In this document: positions 1 through 9,999 of the stretch, in pieces
How positions within the stretch are numbered: position 1 is the first letter of the stretch
Layout of the letters: each line of letters begins with the position of its first letter
Source of the DNA: CAVQWT01 sp963810815
GTDB lineage: Bacteria; Pseudomonadota; Gammaproteobacteria; Burkholderiales; Casimicrobiaceae
DNA length: 64,000 nucleotides
Assembly: GCA_963810815.1 (NCBI GenBank)
Contig: CAWEPB010000002.1
Coordinates: 186,001-250,000 of the forward strand
Direction: 5' to 3'
The notes under the pieces: generated by a model
Seen by the model: only the letters and a program-made list of their open reading frames with translations
Databases searched by the model: none
Told to the model about the DNA's origin: nothing
Position numbers and translations under genes: made by a program

Positions 1-1359
1 CAGCGGGTTGACGGTCAGCGTCGCCGAGCTCGAACTGTAGTTGACGCCGTTGAAATTGCCCGCCGGCACGCTGTTGGCCAGGCCGACCGGCGCCGCGGTC
101 GCGTTGGTCGCCGTGACGTCGACGCGGATCGTGCACGACGCGAATCCGACGCCTGCCGGCGCCGCGGCCAGCGAGCCGCCGGAGATCGCGATGGTGGTTC
201 CGCCTCCGGGTGCAGTGACCGTCGCGCCGGTGCAGGTCGTCGTCGCGTTCGGCGTCGCCGCGATCGTCATGCCGGCGGGCAGCGCGTCGCTGAAATCGAT
301 TGGCGTCAACGGCACGCCGTTGTAGTTGCGGATCTCGAACTGCACCGTCGAGGTGCCGCCCGAGGCGATCGTCGCCGGCGCGAAGGACTTGACCACCTGC
401 GCCGCGGCCTGCCGGCGCACCGTGGCGGAAAAGGAGCTGTTCGAGACGCCCTGGGCGGTCGTGACGGACCCGGCGCCGATGGTGTTGGTCGCGTTGGCGT
501 CGGCCGGTGTGTTCGGGTTCGCGAGCACGACGTCGAAGGCGACCTGGCAGTTGCTGCTGGGGTTGATGGTGCCGCCCGCAAGCGAGGCCGTGGTCGCACC
601 CGGAGCCGCGCTGACGGTTCCGGCGCCGCAGGTCGTCGTCGCGTTGGGCGTCGGCGCCACGACGACCCCCGGCGGCACCAGGTTGTCGGTGAAGGCGACG
701 CCGGTCAGCGGCACACCGTTCGGGTTGGTCAGCGTGATGGTGATCCTCGACGGCCCGCCGTTGCCGTGCAGATTGGTCGGGCTGAACGCCTTGACTCCAG
801 TGACCGGCACCAGCGTCGACACCGTCAGCGTCGCCGACGCCGCCTGCGAGTTGCCTCCCTGCGACGACGACGCGCCGTTGATCGGGATGTTGTTGATGAA
901 CACGCCGGACGCCGGCGCAACCACGGTCACGGTCACCTGGCAGGCGCCGGGCACCGGGCCGATGGCCGCGGGAATCGTGCCGCCCGACAGCGAGACGACG
1001 GTGTCGCCGGGGTTCGCGGCGACGGCGCCGCCGCAGGTCGAGGCCGCCCCGGGAACCGCCGCGACCTGGATGCCGGCGGGCAGGTTGTCGACGACGGTCA
1101 GCGCCGTCGCGTCGGCGGGATTGGCATTGAGGAAGTAGATCGTCAGCGTCGAGGTCTGCCCGGCCGACACGGCGTCGGGCGAGAAGGACTTGTTGGTTCC
1201 GATGGCCGCCTGCGCCGCCAGCGGCGCCACCAGTGTCAACGCCAGGATGCCTGCGGCAAGTCCGCCGCGCCCCCATCCGCTGCGGCGATCGCGCGGCAGT
1301 GTGAGGGCGGCGCGACCAGGGTACGGGCGGAAGGGTCTGACGGACATCCGGTTCACCAT
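1..1359 (-). CDS. Exported DUF11-type repeat protein, C-terminus beyond window
   Basis: The minus strand is open from position 1359 to the left edge (453 codons), so only the N-terminal part is present. A basic N-terminus and a hydrophobic segment ending in VAPLAAQA form a signal peptide of about 48 residues. At least three homologous modules of roughly 115 residues follow. Each opens with a K-S/A-F-S/A-P motif, has a 'GVPLTGVAFTDNLPAG'-like strand and carries a conserved pair of cysteines (for example STCGG and GACQVTV) that could form a disulfide. This is the DUF11 / conserved-repeat pattern of secreted or surface adhesin-like proteins; its role is unknown. ATG 1359 is used; ATG 1347, four codons later, is equally possible and neither has a strong Shine-Dalgarno. 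Confidence 0.75.
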   Translation of the reverse strand, partial: MVNRMSVRPFRPYPGRAALTLPRDRRSGWGRGGLAAGILALTLVAPLAAQAAIGTNKSFSPDAVSAGQTSTLTIYFLNANPADATALTVVDNLPAGIQVAAVPGAASTCGGAVAANPGDTVVSLSGGTIPAAIGPVPGACQVTVTVVAPASGVFINNIPINGASSSQGGNSQAASATLTVSTLVPVTGVKAFSPTNLHGNGGPSRITITLTNPNGVPLTGVAFTDNLVPPGVVVAPTPNATTTCGAGTVSAAPGATTASLAGGTINPSSNCQVAFDVVLANPNTPADANATNTIGAGSVTTAQGVSNSSFSATVRRQAAAQVVKSFAPATIASGGTSTVQFEIRNYNGVPLTPIDFSDALPAGMTIAATPNATTTCTGATVTAPGGGTTIAISGGSLAAAPAGVGFASCTIRVDVTATNATAAPVGLANSVPAGNFNGVNYSSSSATLTVNPL

Positions 1360-1844
1360 CGGTTTCGAAATGCAGGGGTTCGGGCCGCGGAACCCGGTTC
1401 GACTGCTGCGGCTCGGGCGGGAGGGCCGGGGATTCGGGGACGGTCCCCGGGGACCGCACCGTCGTGAGCAAGAGTCGTGCCCTGGCCGCGCAATTGCCTG
1501 CGATCGACGTCGTGCGCTGCGCGCGTCGAAGCCATAGGAACGGCGCCTGTCGACCGGGCAAGCCGCAGAATTATAGCCGCGCAAGTGGGGCCATAGATCG
1601 CCGTCCGCATTCCTAACGTCTCGGAATCGGCGGTTGCGGGTCCCAAGAAAGCTGTTATCACCGGTCCCCGATCGACCGGTTGCAATCGTGTCGACTTCAC
1701 CCGTTGCGTCCGGGGCGCCGTCCGCGCGCCCGAAGTCATTCCTGCACTCCGGATCGATTCGGCGCATACTGTCAGGTTCCCTGCGCATTCAGCGGGGGTG
1801 GCGCATGAATACCCGTGCGCCGAACGAGCAGCCGGGGTACCACC
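1360..1844. other. Divergent intergenic region without a supported gene
   Basis: This 485-bp stretch separates the leftward DUF11 gene from the rightward FAS1 gene. Open frames here have arginine-rich shadow composition and no domain. A minus-strand TATAAT at 1575-1570 could be the -10 of the DUF11 gene, but I see no good -35 beside it. No tRNA, terminator or repeat was found. Confidence 0.5.
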
Positions 1845-2282
1845 ATGCAGACCACAGCGATGCAACGCAGCGACAACGACCTCAAGGACATCGTCGACAC
1901 CGCCCTAGGCGCCGGCAACTTCTCGGTGCTCTCCAACGCCCTGCGGGCCGCGGATCTGGTCGGGACCCTGAAAGGCGCGGGACCGTTCACGCTGTTCGCG
2001 CCGACCGACGAGGCGTTCCGCAAGCTGCCGCCCGCCGAGCTGGGCGATCTGCTCAAGGACCGCCGGCGACTCGCCGGGGTGCTCCGGTCGCTGGTCGTGC
2101 CGGGCAAGGTGATGGCGCGCGATATCGAGGAAGGCGACCTGAAGACCGTCGACGGCGCGAGCCTCACGGTGACCAGCGTGTCGGGTCACTGGGCGATCAA
2201 CGACGCCAACCTCACCCGGACCAACATCGAATCGAGCAACGGGGTCATCCACGCGATCGACGCCGTCGTCCTGCCCGAGTAG
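1845..2282 (+). CDS. Fasciclin (FAS1) domain protein
   Basis: The 145-residue product is essentially one FAS1 domain. Both diagnostic blocks are visible: the H1-like GPFTLFAPTDEAFRKLP around residues 45-62 and the H2-like SNGVIHAIDAVVLPE at the C-terminus. FAS1 domains mediate adhesion or ligand binding and are usually exported, but no signal peptide is seen here, so location is unclear. ATG 1845 gives the domain a normal N-terminus; an in-frame GTG at 1815 is the alternative. It stands alone between divergent and convergent neighbours. Confidence 0.85.
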   Translation: MQTTAMQRSDNDLKDIVDTALGAGNFSVLSNALRAADLVGTLKGAGPFTLFAPTDEAFRKLPPAELGDLLKDRRRLAGVLRSLVVPGKVMARDIEEGDLKTVDGASLTVTSVSGHWAINDANLTRTNIESSNGVIHAIDAVVLPE

Positions 2283-2357
2283 GGCTCGGAACCCGTCGGC
2301 GGCGGTCGGGGCCGCGCCCCTCGCGGCGCGGGGCGGGGGCCGGCGTCGCAGTTGCGT

Positions 2358-3395
2358 TCAGAACTGCAGGTAGCGCTCGGCGTTCGCGACGGCATCCTCG
2401 GCAGGCCGCAGCTCGTCGCGCGGAAAGCGCCCCAGCAGCACGGTCCATGGGCCCTGCGCGTCGAGCCAGAGCTCCCGGAGTTCGAGGTCGAAGGCGGCAG
2501 CCCCCGCCGCGCGCTCGGCATCGGTGACCAGGAAATTCATGTCGTCGACGGCGAGCGCGCAGGGCTCGGCGCGGATGTGCGCGGCGGGCTCCGCCAGGGT
2601 ATCGCGGAGGATCTCCAGAAAGCGCGCCATCAGCTCGGTCGGCGCGAGCTTCGCCAGCGCCCGCTCATTGTCGCGCAACGCGCGCGCGAGCCCCGCGCGG
2701 TCCGGCGGCGGAGCGCCTGACTCCGGGGCGTCCGCCAACCCGCTGGCCAGCCCGTGCTGGCTGCGCTCCGCGAGCTGGAGGCGCATCCTGAGCAGCGCGC
2801 GCTCCTGCTCGAGTTCGCGCTTCTGATCCTGGTCGGCCGTCATCTGCGCGAGCGCCAGCCGCGCGAGGTAGTCGATGGCGAGCTTGCCGATCTCGACGCG
2901 GATCGCCGTTTCGTCGATGCCCGGCGCCAGGAGCCTCGGCTTGCCGAAGCTGACGACGTCGCGCGCCACCTCGGCTTGCACCGCGCCCCCGACCAGCGCC
3001 GGCGCGAAAACCTGCCGCCTCGATCGTGCGAGCGCCAGCAGCGCGAAGCAGTGCGGGGCCGGCGACCCGGCGAGGCAGTGCTGGACCGACGCGTCGGCGC
3101 TGAACGCCGCCGCGATGTCCTCGGGCCGCGCGAACAGCGCCCGGAGTCGGCGATCGTCGCGCCACGCGCCTGCGCTCACGTCGACCGGACCCGGCAGCGC
3201 GCGGATGAGTCCGCGCAAGTATTCCAGCGTCGCCAGCGCCGGCGCGCGCAGCGTGCGCTCGTAGCCGGGAACCAGCTTCAGCCGCTTGTCGGTCGCCCCG
3301 ACGACGCGATCGATGATGGCGCGGGCGACGGCCTCGTCGTCCTTCGCCGCCCCACGGGCGGGGCGCCCGCCGAACAGCCGGTCGAGGAGCTTCAT
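2358..3395 (-). CDS. Uncharacterised 345-residue protein with central coiled coil
   Basis: I do not recognise a named family. The protein starts MKLLDRLFGGRP, has no signal peptide or membrane segment, and is rich in Ala, Leu and Arg. A heptad-like stretch of charged residues (QDQKRELEQERALLRMRLQ, about residues 195-215) predicts a coiled coil. A long acidic, leucine-rich C-terminal part ends in ERYLQF. It begins 73 bp downstream of the TPR-GT41 gene on the same strand and is probably co-transcribed with it, so it may serve glycosylation, but nothing in the sequence shows a reaction. Start ATG 3395 is chosen because upstream sequence in this frame is low-complexity arginine-rich shadow. Confidence 0.7.
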   Translation of the reverse strand: MKLLDRLFGGRPARGAAKDDEAVARAIIDRVVGATDKRLKLVPGYERTLRAPALATLEYLRGLIRALPGPVDVSAGAWRDDRRLRALFARPEDIAAAFSADASVQHCLAGSPAPHCFALLALARSRRQVFAPALVGGAVQAEVARDVVSFGKPRLLAPGIDETAIRVEIGKLAIDYLARLALAQMTADQDQKRELEQERALLRMRLQLAERSQHGLASGLADAPESGAPPPDRAGLARALRDNERALAKLAPTELMARFLEILRDTLAEPAAHIRAEPCALAVDDMNFLVTDAERAAGAAAFDLELRELWLDAQGPWTVLLGRFPRDELRPAEDAVANAERYLQF

Positions 3396-3468
3396 CGTCG
3401 TTTCCGCAATTGAATCGTCGCCCGCAGGGACATGGACATCGTACCCCCGTGCGCGATCGTGGGCGGCG

Positions 3469-5610
3469 TCACGGGATCGCCGCCACGGAAAACGCCGCCG
3501 GCGGCTCGCCGCGCCGCTGCCGTGCGCGCATCTCGACGAATGCCGCCTCGATGTGCCGCCGGAAGCGATCGGTGTCGAACAGCGCGCAGGTCGAGCGCTG
3601 CGCGGCCAGCCGGGCGCGATGGCCCGCAAGCAGCGCCGGCGTCGTCGCGAGCCGCAGCGCCACCGCCTCGTACTCGGCGAGGCTCGCGGTCACGAGTTCG
3701 GGCAGCCCCGCGGCCCGCAGCAGGCTGCCGGCGACGCGACCCGGGAACGTGGCCCCCATGCAGGTCAGCACCGGCAGCCCCGCCCACAGCGCATCGCTGG
3801 CCGTCGTGTGCGCGTTGTACGGCAGCGTGTCGACGAAGAGATCGGCCAGGCGGTGCCGCGCCAGGTGTTCGGCGAGCGGCAGCCGCGGCGCGAACACCAG
3901 GCGCCCGGGTGCGACGCCCCGCGCCGCGGCTTCGCGCCGCAGATTGCGCGCGACCGCCGGATTGTCCTCGAACAGCCAGAGCACGCTGCCCTCGACGCGC
4001 GCGAGCAGCCGCATCCAGACGTCGAACACCGGCGGCGTGATCTTGTAGTTGTTGTTGAAGCAGCAGAAGACGAAGCCGGTTTCCGGCAGGCCTGCGTCCG
4101 AGCGCGCGGGCGCATGCTCCGCGATCGGTCGTTTCCGGTCGTTGACCTGGTAGCAGTCCGGCAGCCGCACGACGTGCTCGACGTAGAACCGCTCGTCTCC
4201 GGGTGGGATCACCTGCGCGTCGGCGATCAGGTAGTCGATGTATCCGGCGCCGAGCGTGCCCGGAAAGCCGAGGTAGTTGACCTGGACCGGCCCCGGCCGC
4301 AGCGCGAACACACCCTGCCGGCCGCGCCCGAAGTAACCGTTGAGGTTGACCAGGATGTCGATCTCGCGCCGGCGGATCTGCGTCGCCGCCTCGGGATCCG
4401 ACATCCGGCTGATGTCGACGATCTCCCCGAATGCCCGCGCGAGCCGCGCGCGCGTGGCGCTGCCATCGTCCCAGCCGTTGTCGAAGGCGACCAGCTCGAA
4501 GCGGTCGCGATCGTGCAGTTCGAACAGTTCCGCCATCAGGATCGACGTCGCCTGCTGGCGGAATTCGCCGGACAGGTAGCCCAGCCGGACCTTCTCGTGC
4601 GGGTACCGCTCGCCGCGCCACAGCGGCGTCGCCGCGGCGGGATGGCGCGCGGCGGCGAAGATCTCGGCGCACCGCCGCAGGTCCGCCGGGGAGTCGGACA
4701 CGCCCTGCCAGCCGAAGGGCTCGGCCGAATTCCGGCCCGCGCGGACGTCGTCGCGGACCCGGGCGGCGAGCTCGTCGACGCCGGCCCAGTCGCAGCAGAG
4801 CATCCGAGCGTGCAGCAGCTGCCCGCGCGCGAACGGATGGTCCGGCGCGCGCTCGACCAGCGTCGCGAGGCATTGCGCGGCCTCGTCGTAGCGCCTGAGG
4901 TCGGACAGCGCGTTGGCGCGATTCGCAAGCGCCTCGGCGTAATCGGGCTGGACGGCGAGCGCGCGGTCGAAGCTCGCCAGCGCCTCGTCGTGCCGTCCGA
5001 CATCGCCCAACGCGATGCCACGGTCGTTCCACATGCCGGCGTCGTCGGGACGGAGGGCGAGTGCGCGGTCGTAGCTCGCCAGCGCGTCGGCCGGGCGATT
5101 GAGGTCGAGCAGCGTGTCGCCGCGGTTCTTCAGCGCGTTGGCGTAGCCCGGGTTCAGCGCCAGTGCGCGGTCGTAGCTCGCCAGCGCGTCGGCGTGGCGG
5201 CCGAGATCGCGCAGCACGTTGCCGCGGTTGTTGTGCGCCTGCGGGTAGTCGGGCTTCAGCGCGAGCGCGCGATCGTGGCTCGCCAGGGCCTCGTCGGTGC
5301 GCCCGAGCTGGCGCAGCGCCAGCCCGAGGTTCGCGTGCGCCGCAGCGTCGTTCGGGTCGAGGCGCAGCGCCGACGCGATCAGATCCACGCTTTCCAGGTG
5401 TCGCCCCTGCTGGTGGCGGACGACGCCGAGGAGGTGCATGGCGACCGGGTTCGCCGGCGCCGCCGTCAGCACCTCCGCGTACCGGGCCGCCGCCTCGTCC
5501 AGCTGTCCGCGCTGGTGCAGCGCGATCGCCTCGGCGAGCCGCGCGGCCACTGCCGCCGGCGTCCGTGACGCCAGGCCGTCGCCGCCTTGCTTCGCGCTGT
5601 CCTTGTCCAT
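3469..5610 (-). CDS. TPR-GT41 (SPINDLY/OGT-like) glycosyltransferase
   Basis: This 713-residue protein has about seven tetratricopeptide repeats (residues ~25-290, with recurring 'A..SYDRALAL.P.YA.A..NRG' units) followed by a GT41 catalytic region. The GT-B N-lobe starts near residue 340 (KVRLGYLSGEFRQQ), the UDP-site lysine motif is FNNNYKITPP, and the C-lobe reads DTLPYNAHTTASDALWAGLP. GT41 enzymes move GlcNAc or glucose from UDP-sugar to protein Ser/Thr or Asn. The His that normally follows GYxSxDFxxH is replaced by Gln here, which may lower or alter activity. Start ATG 5610 (MDKDSAKQ) is favoured; no clear Shine-Dalgarno is seen. It is the first gene of a probable operon with the downstream unknown gene. 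Confidence 0.88.
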   Translation of the reverse strand: MDKDSAKQGGDGLASRTPAAVAARLAEAIALHQRGQLDEAAARYAEVLTAAPANPVAMHLLGVVRHQQGRHLESVDLIASALRLDPNDAAAHANLGLALRQLGRTDEALASHDRALALKPDYPQAHNNRGNVLRDLGRHADALASYDRALALNPGYANALKNRGDTLLDLNRPADALASYDRALALRPDDAGMWNDRGIALGDVGRHDEALASFDRALAVQPDYAEALANRANALSDLRRYDEAAQCLATLVERAPDHPFARGQLLHARMLCCDWAGVDELAARVRDDVRAGRNSAEPFGWQGVSDSPADLRRCAEIFAAARHPAAATPLWRGERYPHEKVRLGYLSGEFRQQATSILMAELFELHDRDRFELVAFDNGWDDGSATRARLARAFGEIVDISRMSDPEAATQIRRREIDILVNLNGYFGRGRQGVFALRPGPVQVNYLGFPGTLGAGYIDYLIADAQVIPPGDERFYVEHVVRLPDCYQVNDRKRPIAEHAPARSDAGLPETGFVFCCFNNNYKITPPVFDVWMRLLARVEGSVLWLFEDNPAVARNLRREAAARGVAPGRLVFAPRLPLAEHLARHRLADLFVDTLPYNAHTTASDALWAGLPVLTCMGATFPGRVAGSLLRAAGLPELVTASLAEYEAVALRLATTPALLAGHRARLAAQRSTCALFDTDRFRRHIEAAFVEMRARQRRGEPPAAFSVAAIP

Positions 5611-5790
5611 CCGTCGTCGATGTCCCCGCGCCGTCCGGCGCTCGCCGTCCCCCGCCACCCCCGATGAAGATGGCTAACCGGCGGGGCGTTTGAGACAATT
5701 ATCCCATTCGCGCCATCGCCGCCGCGCACCGGTCCGCCGAAACGGCGGCGATCGCGGAACCGGCGCGCCCAACAAGGATCGGAGCAGCTC

Positions 5791-7191
<1,401 letters not shown>

Positions 7192-7411
7192 CGGCACCGC
7201 GTCGGGTGTCGGGACACCGCCTCGCTTCGTGTCCGCGGCGCCCGGACGCTGTGCTCCCGACGAAGGTGCGCGCCCCGAAATCCGATCTTCCCGGCGGGGA
7301 ACTGTCCGAGGGTCCGCGCTGTCTGTACGCCGCGTCGGTGGACAGCCGCAACAGGGCGAACTCCGTGCGACGCGGCGACTTCCCACGCGCGCACCGCGCA
7401 CAGGAGCATGA

Positions 7412-8449
7412 ATGACCATCGGAACACCGCTGCTCTGGACGATATTTTCGATCTTCGTGACGGTCGCGCTGCTGATCGACTTCTTCGCCATGAGGCAGCA
7501 GGGCGCGCATCGCGTAAGCCTGAAGGAAGCCGGCGTCTGGTCGCTGATCTGGGTTCTGGTCTCGCTGGCGTTCTGCGGCTGGCTGTGGTGGTACCTTGGT
7601 GGGCTGGCCGACAATCCGGTCGCCGACACCAAGGCGCTCGAATTCGTCACCGGTTACCTGGTCGAGAAGGCGCTCGCGGTCGACAACATCTTCGTGTTCC
7701 TGATGGTGTTCACGTACTTCGCGGTGCCGGCTGAGCACCAGAAGCGCGTGCTGATGATCGGCATCCTGGGCGCGCTCGTGCTCCGCGCGATCCTCATCCT
7801 CGTCGGCGCGTGGCTGCTCGACCAGTTCCACTGGCTGCTCTACGTGTTCGGCGCCTTCCTCGTGCTGACCGGGGTCAAGATGTGGTGGGCCGCGGGGCAG
7901 GAGCCCGACCTCGGCAACAACCCAGCGCTCAAGTGGATCAACCGGCACGTGAAGATCTCACCCGCCTTCGACGGCGAGAAGTTCTTCACCGTGCAGAACG
8001 GAGTGAGGATGGCGACGCCGCTGCTCGTCGTCATCCTGATGATCGGCATCGTCGACATCATCTTCGCCGTCGACTCGATCCCGGCGATCTTCGCGATCAC
8101 GACCGACCCGTTCATCGTGCTGACGTCCAACGTGTTCGCGATCCTCGGCCTGCGCGCGATGTACTTCCTCCTCGCGAGCATGCACGAGAAGTTCCACCTG
8201 CTGTCCTACGGGTTGGCGGTCGTCCTGGTGTTCATCGGCAGCAAGATGCTGCTGATCGATGTCTACAAGATTCCGGTGGCATGGTCGCTCGGGTTCACGG
8301 TCGCGACGCTGATCCTCACGATGCTGCTGTCGCTGAAGATTCCGCCGAAGGACAAGCCGCGGCGCCCCGGCACCAGCAGCCTGGCCGGCGCGCCGTCGGC
8401 GCGGCTCCAGTCGGCGGCGGAGGCCGCGCGAGGACGCCATACGCCCTGA
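7412..8449 (+). CDS. TerC/Alx family integral membrane protein
   Basis: The 345-residue product has about nine hydrophobic helices and the TerC family blocks EFVTGYLVEKALAVDNIFVF (residues ~75-95) and IFAVDSIPAIFAIT (~210-225), whose acidic residues lie within membrane helices. TerC/Alx proteins act in metal-ion (often Mn2+) export and in metallation of exported proteins. The start is supported by AGGAG five bases upstream of ATG. The C-terminal 30 residues are a polar, proline-rich cytoplasmic tail. The 220-bp leader does not show the conserved core of a yybP-ykoY manganese riboswitch. The gene converges on the efflux operon, 92 bp away. Confidence 0.93.
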   Translation: MTIGTPLLWTIFSIFVTVALLIDFFAMRQQGAHRVSLKEAGVWSLIWVLVSLAFCGWLWWYLGGLADNPVADTKALEFVTGYLVEKALAVDNIFVFLMVFTYFAVPAEHQKRVLMIGILGALVLRAILILVGAWLLDQFHWLLYVFGAFLVLTGVKMWWAAGQEPDLGNNPALKWINRHVKISPAFDGEKFFTVQNGVRMATPLLVVILMIGIVDIIFAVDSIPAIFAITTDPFIVLTSNVFAILGLRAMYFLLASMHEKFHLLSYGLAVVLVFIGSKMLLIDVYKIPVAWSLGFTVATLILTMLLSLKIPPKDKPRRPGTSSLAGAPSARLQSAAEAARGRHTP

Positions 8450-8541
8450 CCGTCGCCCGCGTCCTGACGATTCCCGGCGCTCGCGGAGCCTCGCGGCCGG
8501 GGCTCCGGTGACATGACCTGAGCCGGTCTCGCGTCGGCCCT

Positions 8542-9999
8542 CTAGAACCACCAGACCGCGCCGGGCGCGGGCGCCGAGTACGGCGTGGCGGGCAGTTCCG
8601 GCGCCGCCGAGGCCTGGTCGTAGCCCCCGCCCAGCGCCTGGTAGAGCTGGATCACCGACTGGTACTGGCCGGCGGTGACCTGGATCAACGCGAGTTCGCT
8701 GTCGAAGAGCTGGCGCGACGAGTCCAGCACCTCGAAATAGGCGGCCACACCCGACCGGTACCGCAGCTCGGACAATCGCAGCCGCTCGCGGTTGGCCTTG
8801 ACCGCGTCGGTCAGCGCGGAACGCTCCTCGGTCAGCCGCTGGTACGACGAGAGCGCGTCCTCGACCTCCCTGAACGCGTTGCGGATCGTGCGCTTGTACT
8901 GCTCGACGGCGATCCGCTGCTGCGCCTGTGCCCCCTCGAGGTCGCTGGTAAGGCGGCCGGCGTTGAAGATCGGCAGCCCGATCGACGGCGACGCCGACCA
9001 GGCGTAGCGGCCGCTGTCGAAGAGATCGCGCAGCGCGGGGCTGGCGAAGCCGACGATGCCCGTCAGCGTGATGGTCGGGAAGAACGCCTTTCGCGCCGCG
9101 TCCACGCTGGCCTCGGCGCCGTAGAGGCTCTCCTCGGCGGCGAGGATGTCGAACCGGCGGACCAGCAGCACCGACGGCATCCCCGCCGGCAACTCGACCG
9201 GCAGCACGAGGTCGGAGAGCTGGCGCTCGCGCGCGATCGATCCCGGGTTGCGCCCGACCAGCGCCGACAGCGCGTTCTCGGTCAGCGTGCGTTGTCGCTC
9301 GAGCCCGGCGATGACGCGATCGGCCCCGGCGACCAGCGAAATCTGGTCGTTGAGTTCGAGTCTCGATGCCACGCCGCCCCTGTAGCGCAGGTCGATCAGC
9401 CGCAGCGCCTCGCGCCGCGCCGCCGCGGTCTGCCTGGCGGTCACGATCTGCGCGTCGAGGCTGAGCAGCTCGAGGTAGCCACTGGCGACCTGCGCGATGA
9501 TGCTGGTGTACAGCGCCCGCCGCGTGTCCTCGCTGGCAATGAGTTGCCGGCGCGCCGCCTCGGTCGCCGAGCGCACGCGTCCCCAGAGGTCGATTTCCCA
9601 CGTCGGCACCGCGAGGCCGAGGCTCGCCGATTCCGTCACCGCGTTGTCGGCGCTGGAAGCGACCGGGGTGCGCTGGCGCGTGGCGGTGCCGCTGACGCCG
9701 ACCGCTGGGTAAAGGAAGCTGCGCTGGAACCCGAATTGCGCGCGCGAGAGCTCGACCCGGTCGGCGGCGATGCGCAGGTCGGCGTTGTTCGCCAGCGCTT
9801 CGGTGATCAGGGCGTCGAGCTCCTTCGACTCGAACACCTTGCCCCAGGGCCGCTCGGCGAGGTTGTCGGTCGCCTTGGCCGGAGCCTGCCAGCCCGCCGG
9901 TACTGCGACCTCCGGGCGAACGGGCTCTGGCGACGCGCAGGCCGCCGCGAGGACCGCCGCGGCGATCGAGACCGCGAGCGTGGCAAGCCGGGCGCTCAT
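8542..9999 (-). CDS. Outer-membrane efflux lipoprotein (NodT/OprM type)
   Basis: The 485-residue product is the TolC-like channel of the tripartite pump. A lipobox (AAVLAAACASPEP) puts the acylated cysteine near residue 21. Two outer-membrane-efflux repeats follow, each with the long alpha-helical hairpin pattern (ELSRAQFGFQRSFLYPAVGV, later EASVDAARKAFFPTITLTG), and the conserved SPSIGLPIFNAGRL strand is present. Length is normal for the family. Its ATG overlaps the permease stop codon as ATGA, the usual arrangement of adaptor-permease-OMF operons. A poorly conserved Ala-Pro tail ends in AVWWF. Confidence 0.95.
   Translation of the reverse strand: MSARLATLAVSIAAAVLAAACASPEPVRPEVAVPAGWQAPAKATDNLAERPWGKVFESKELDALITEALANNADLRIAADRVELSRAQFGFQRSFLYPAVGVSGTATRQRTPVASSADNAVTESASLGLAVPTWEIDLWGRVRSATEAARRQLIASEDTRRALYTSIIAQVASGYLELLSLDAQIVTARQTAAARREALRLIDLRYRGGVASRLELNDQISLVAGADRVIAGLERQRTLTENALSALVGRNPGSIARERQLSDLVLPVELPAGMPSVLLVRRFDILAAEESLYGAEASVDAARKAFFPTITLTGIVGFASPALRDLFDSGRYAWSASPSIGLPIFNAGRLTSDLEGAQAQQRIAVEQYKRTIRNAFREVEDALSSYQRLTEERSALTDAVKANRERLRLSELRYRSGVAAYFEVLDSSRQLFDSELALIQVTAGQYQSVIQLYQALGGGYDQASAAPELPATPYSAPAPGAVWWF

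Noticed and set aside
326..1138. 270-residue plus-strand open frame in the first kilobase
   Set aside because: It is the antisense of the DUF11-type repeat protein, which has a signal peptide and repeated modules on the minus strand.
7192..7411. Possible yybP-ykoY manganese riboswitch before the TerC-like gene
   Set aside because: The leader has GGCGGGGAACTGTCC but not the conserved GGGGAGTAG-type loop and partner loop, so I do not call it. An Rfam RF00080 scan would settle it.
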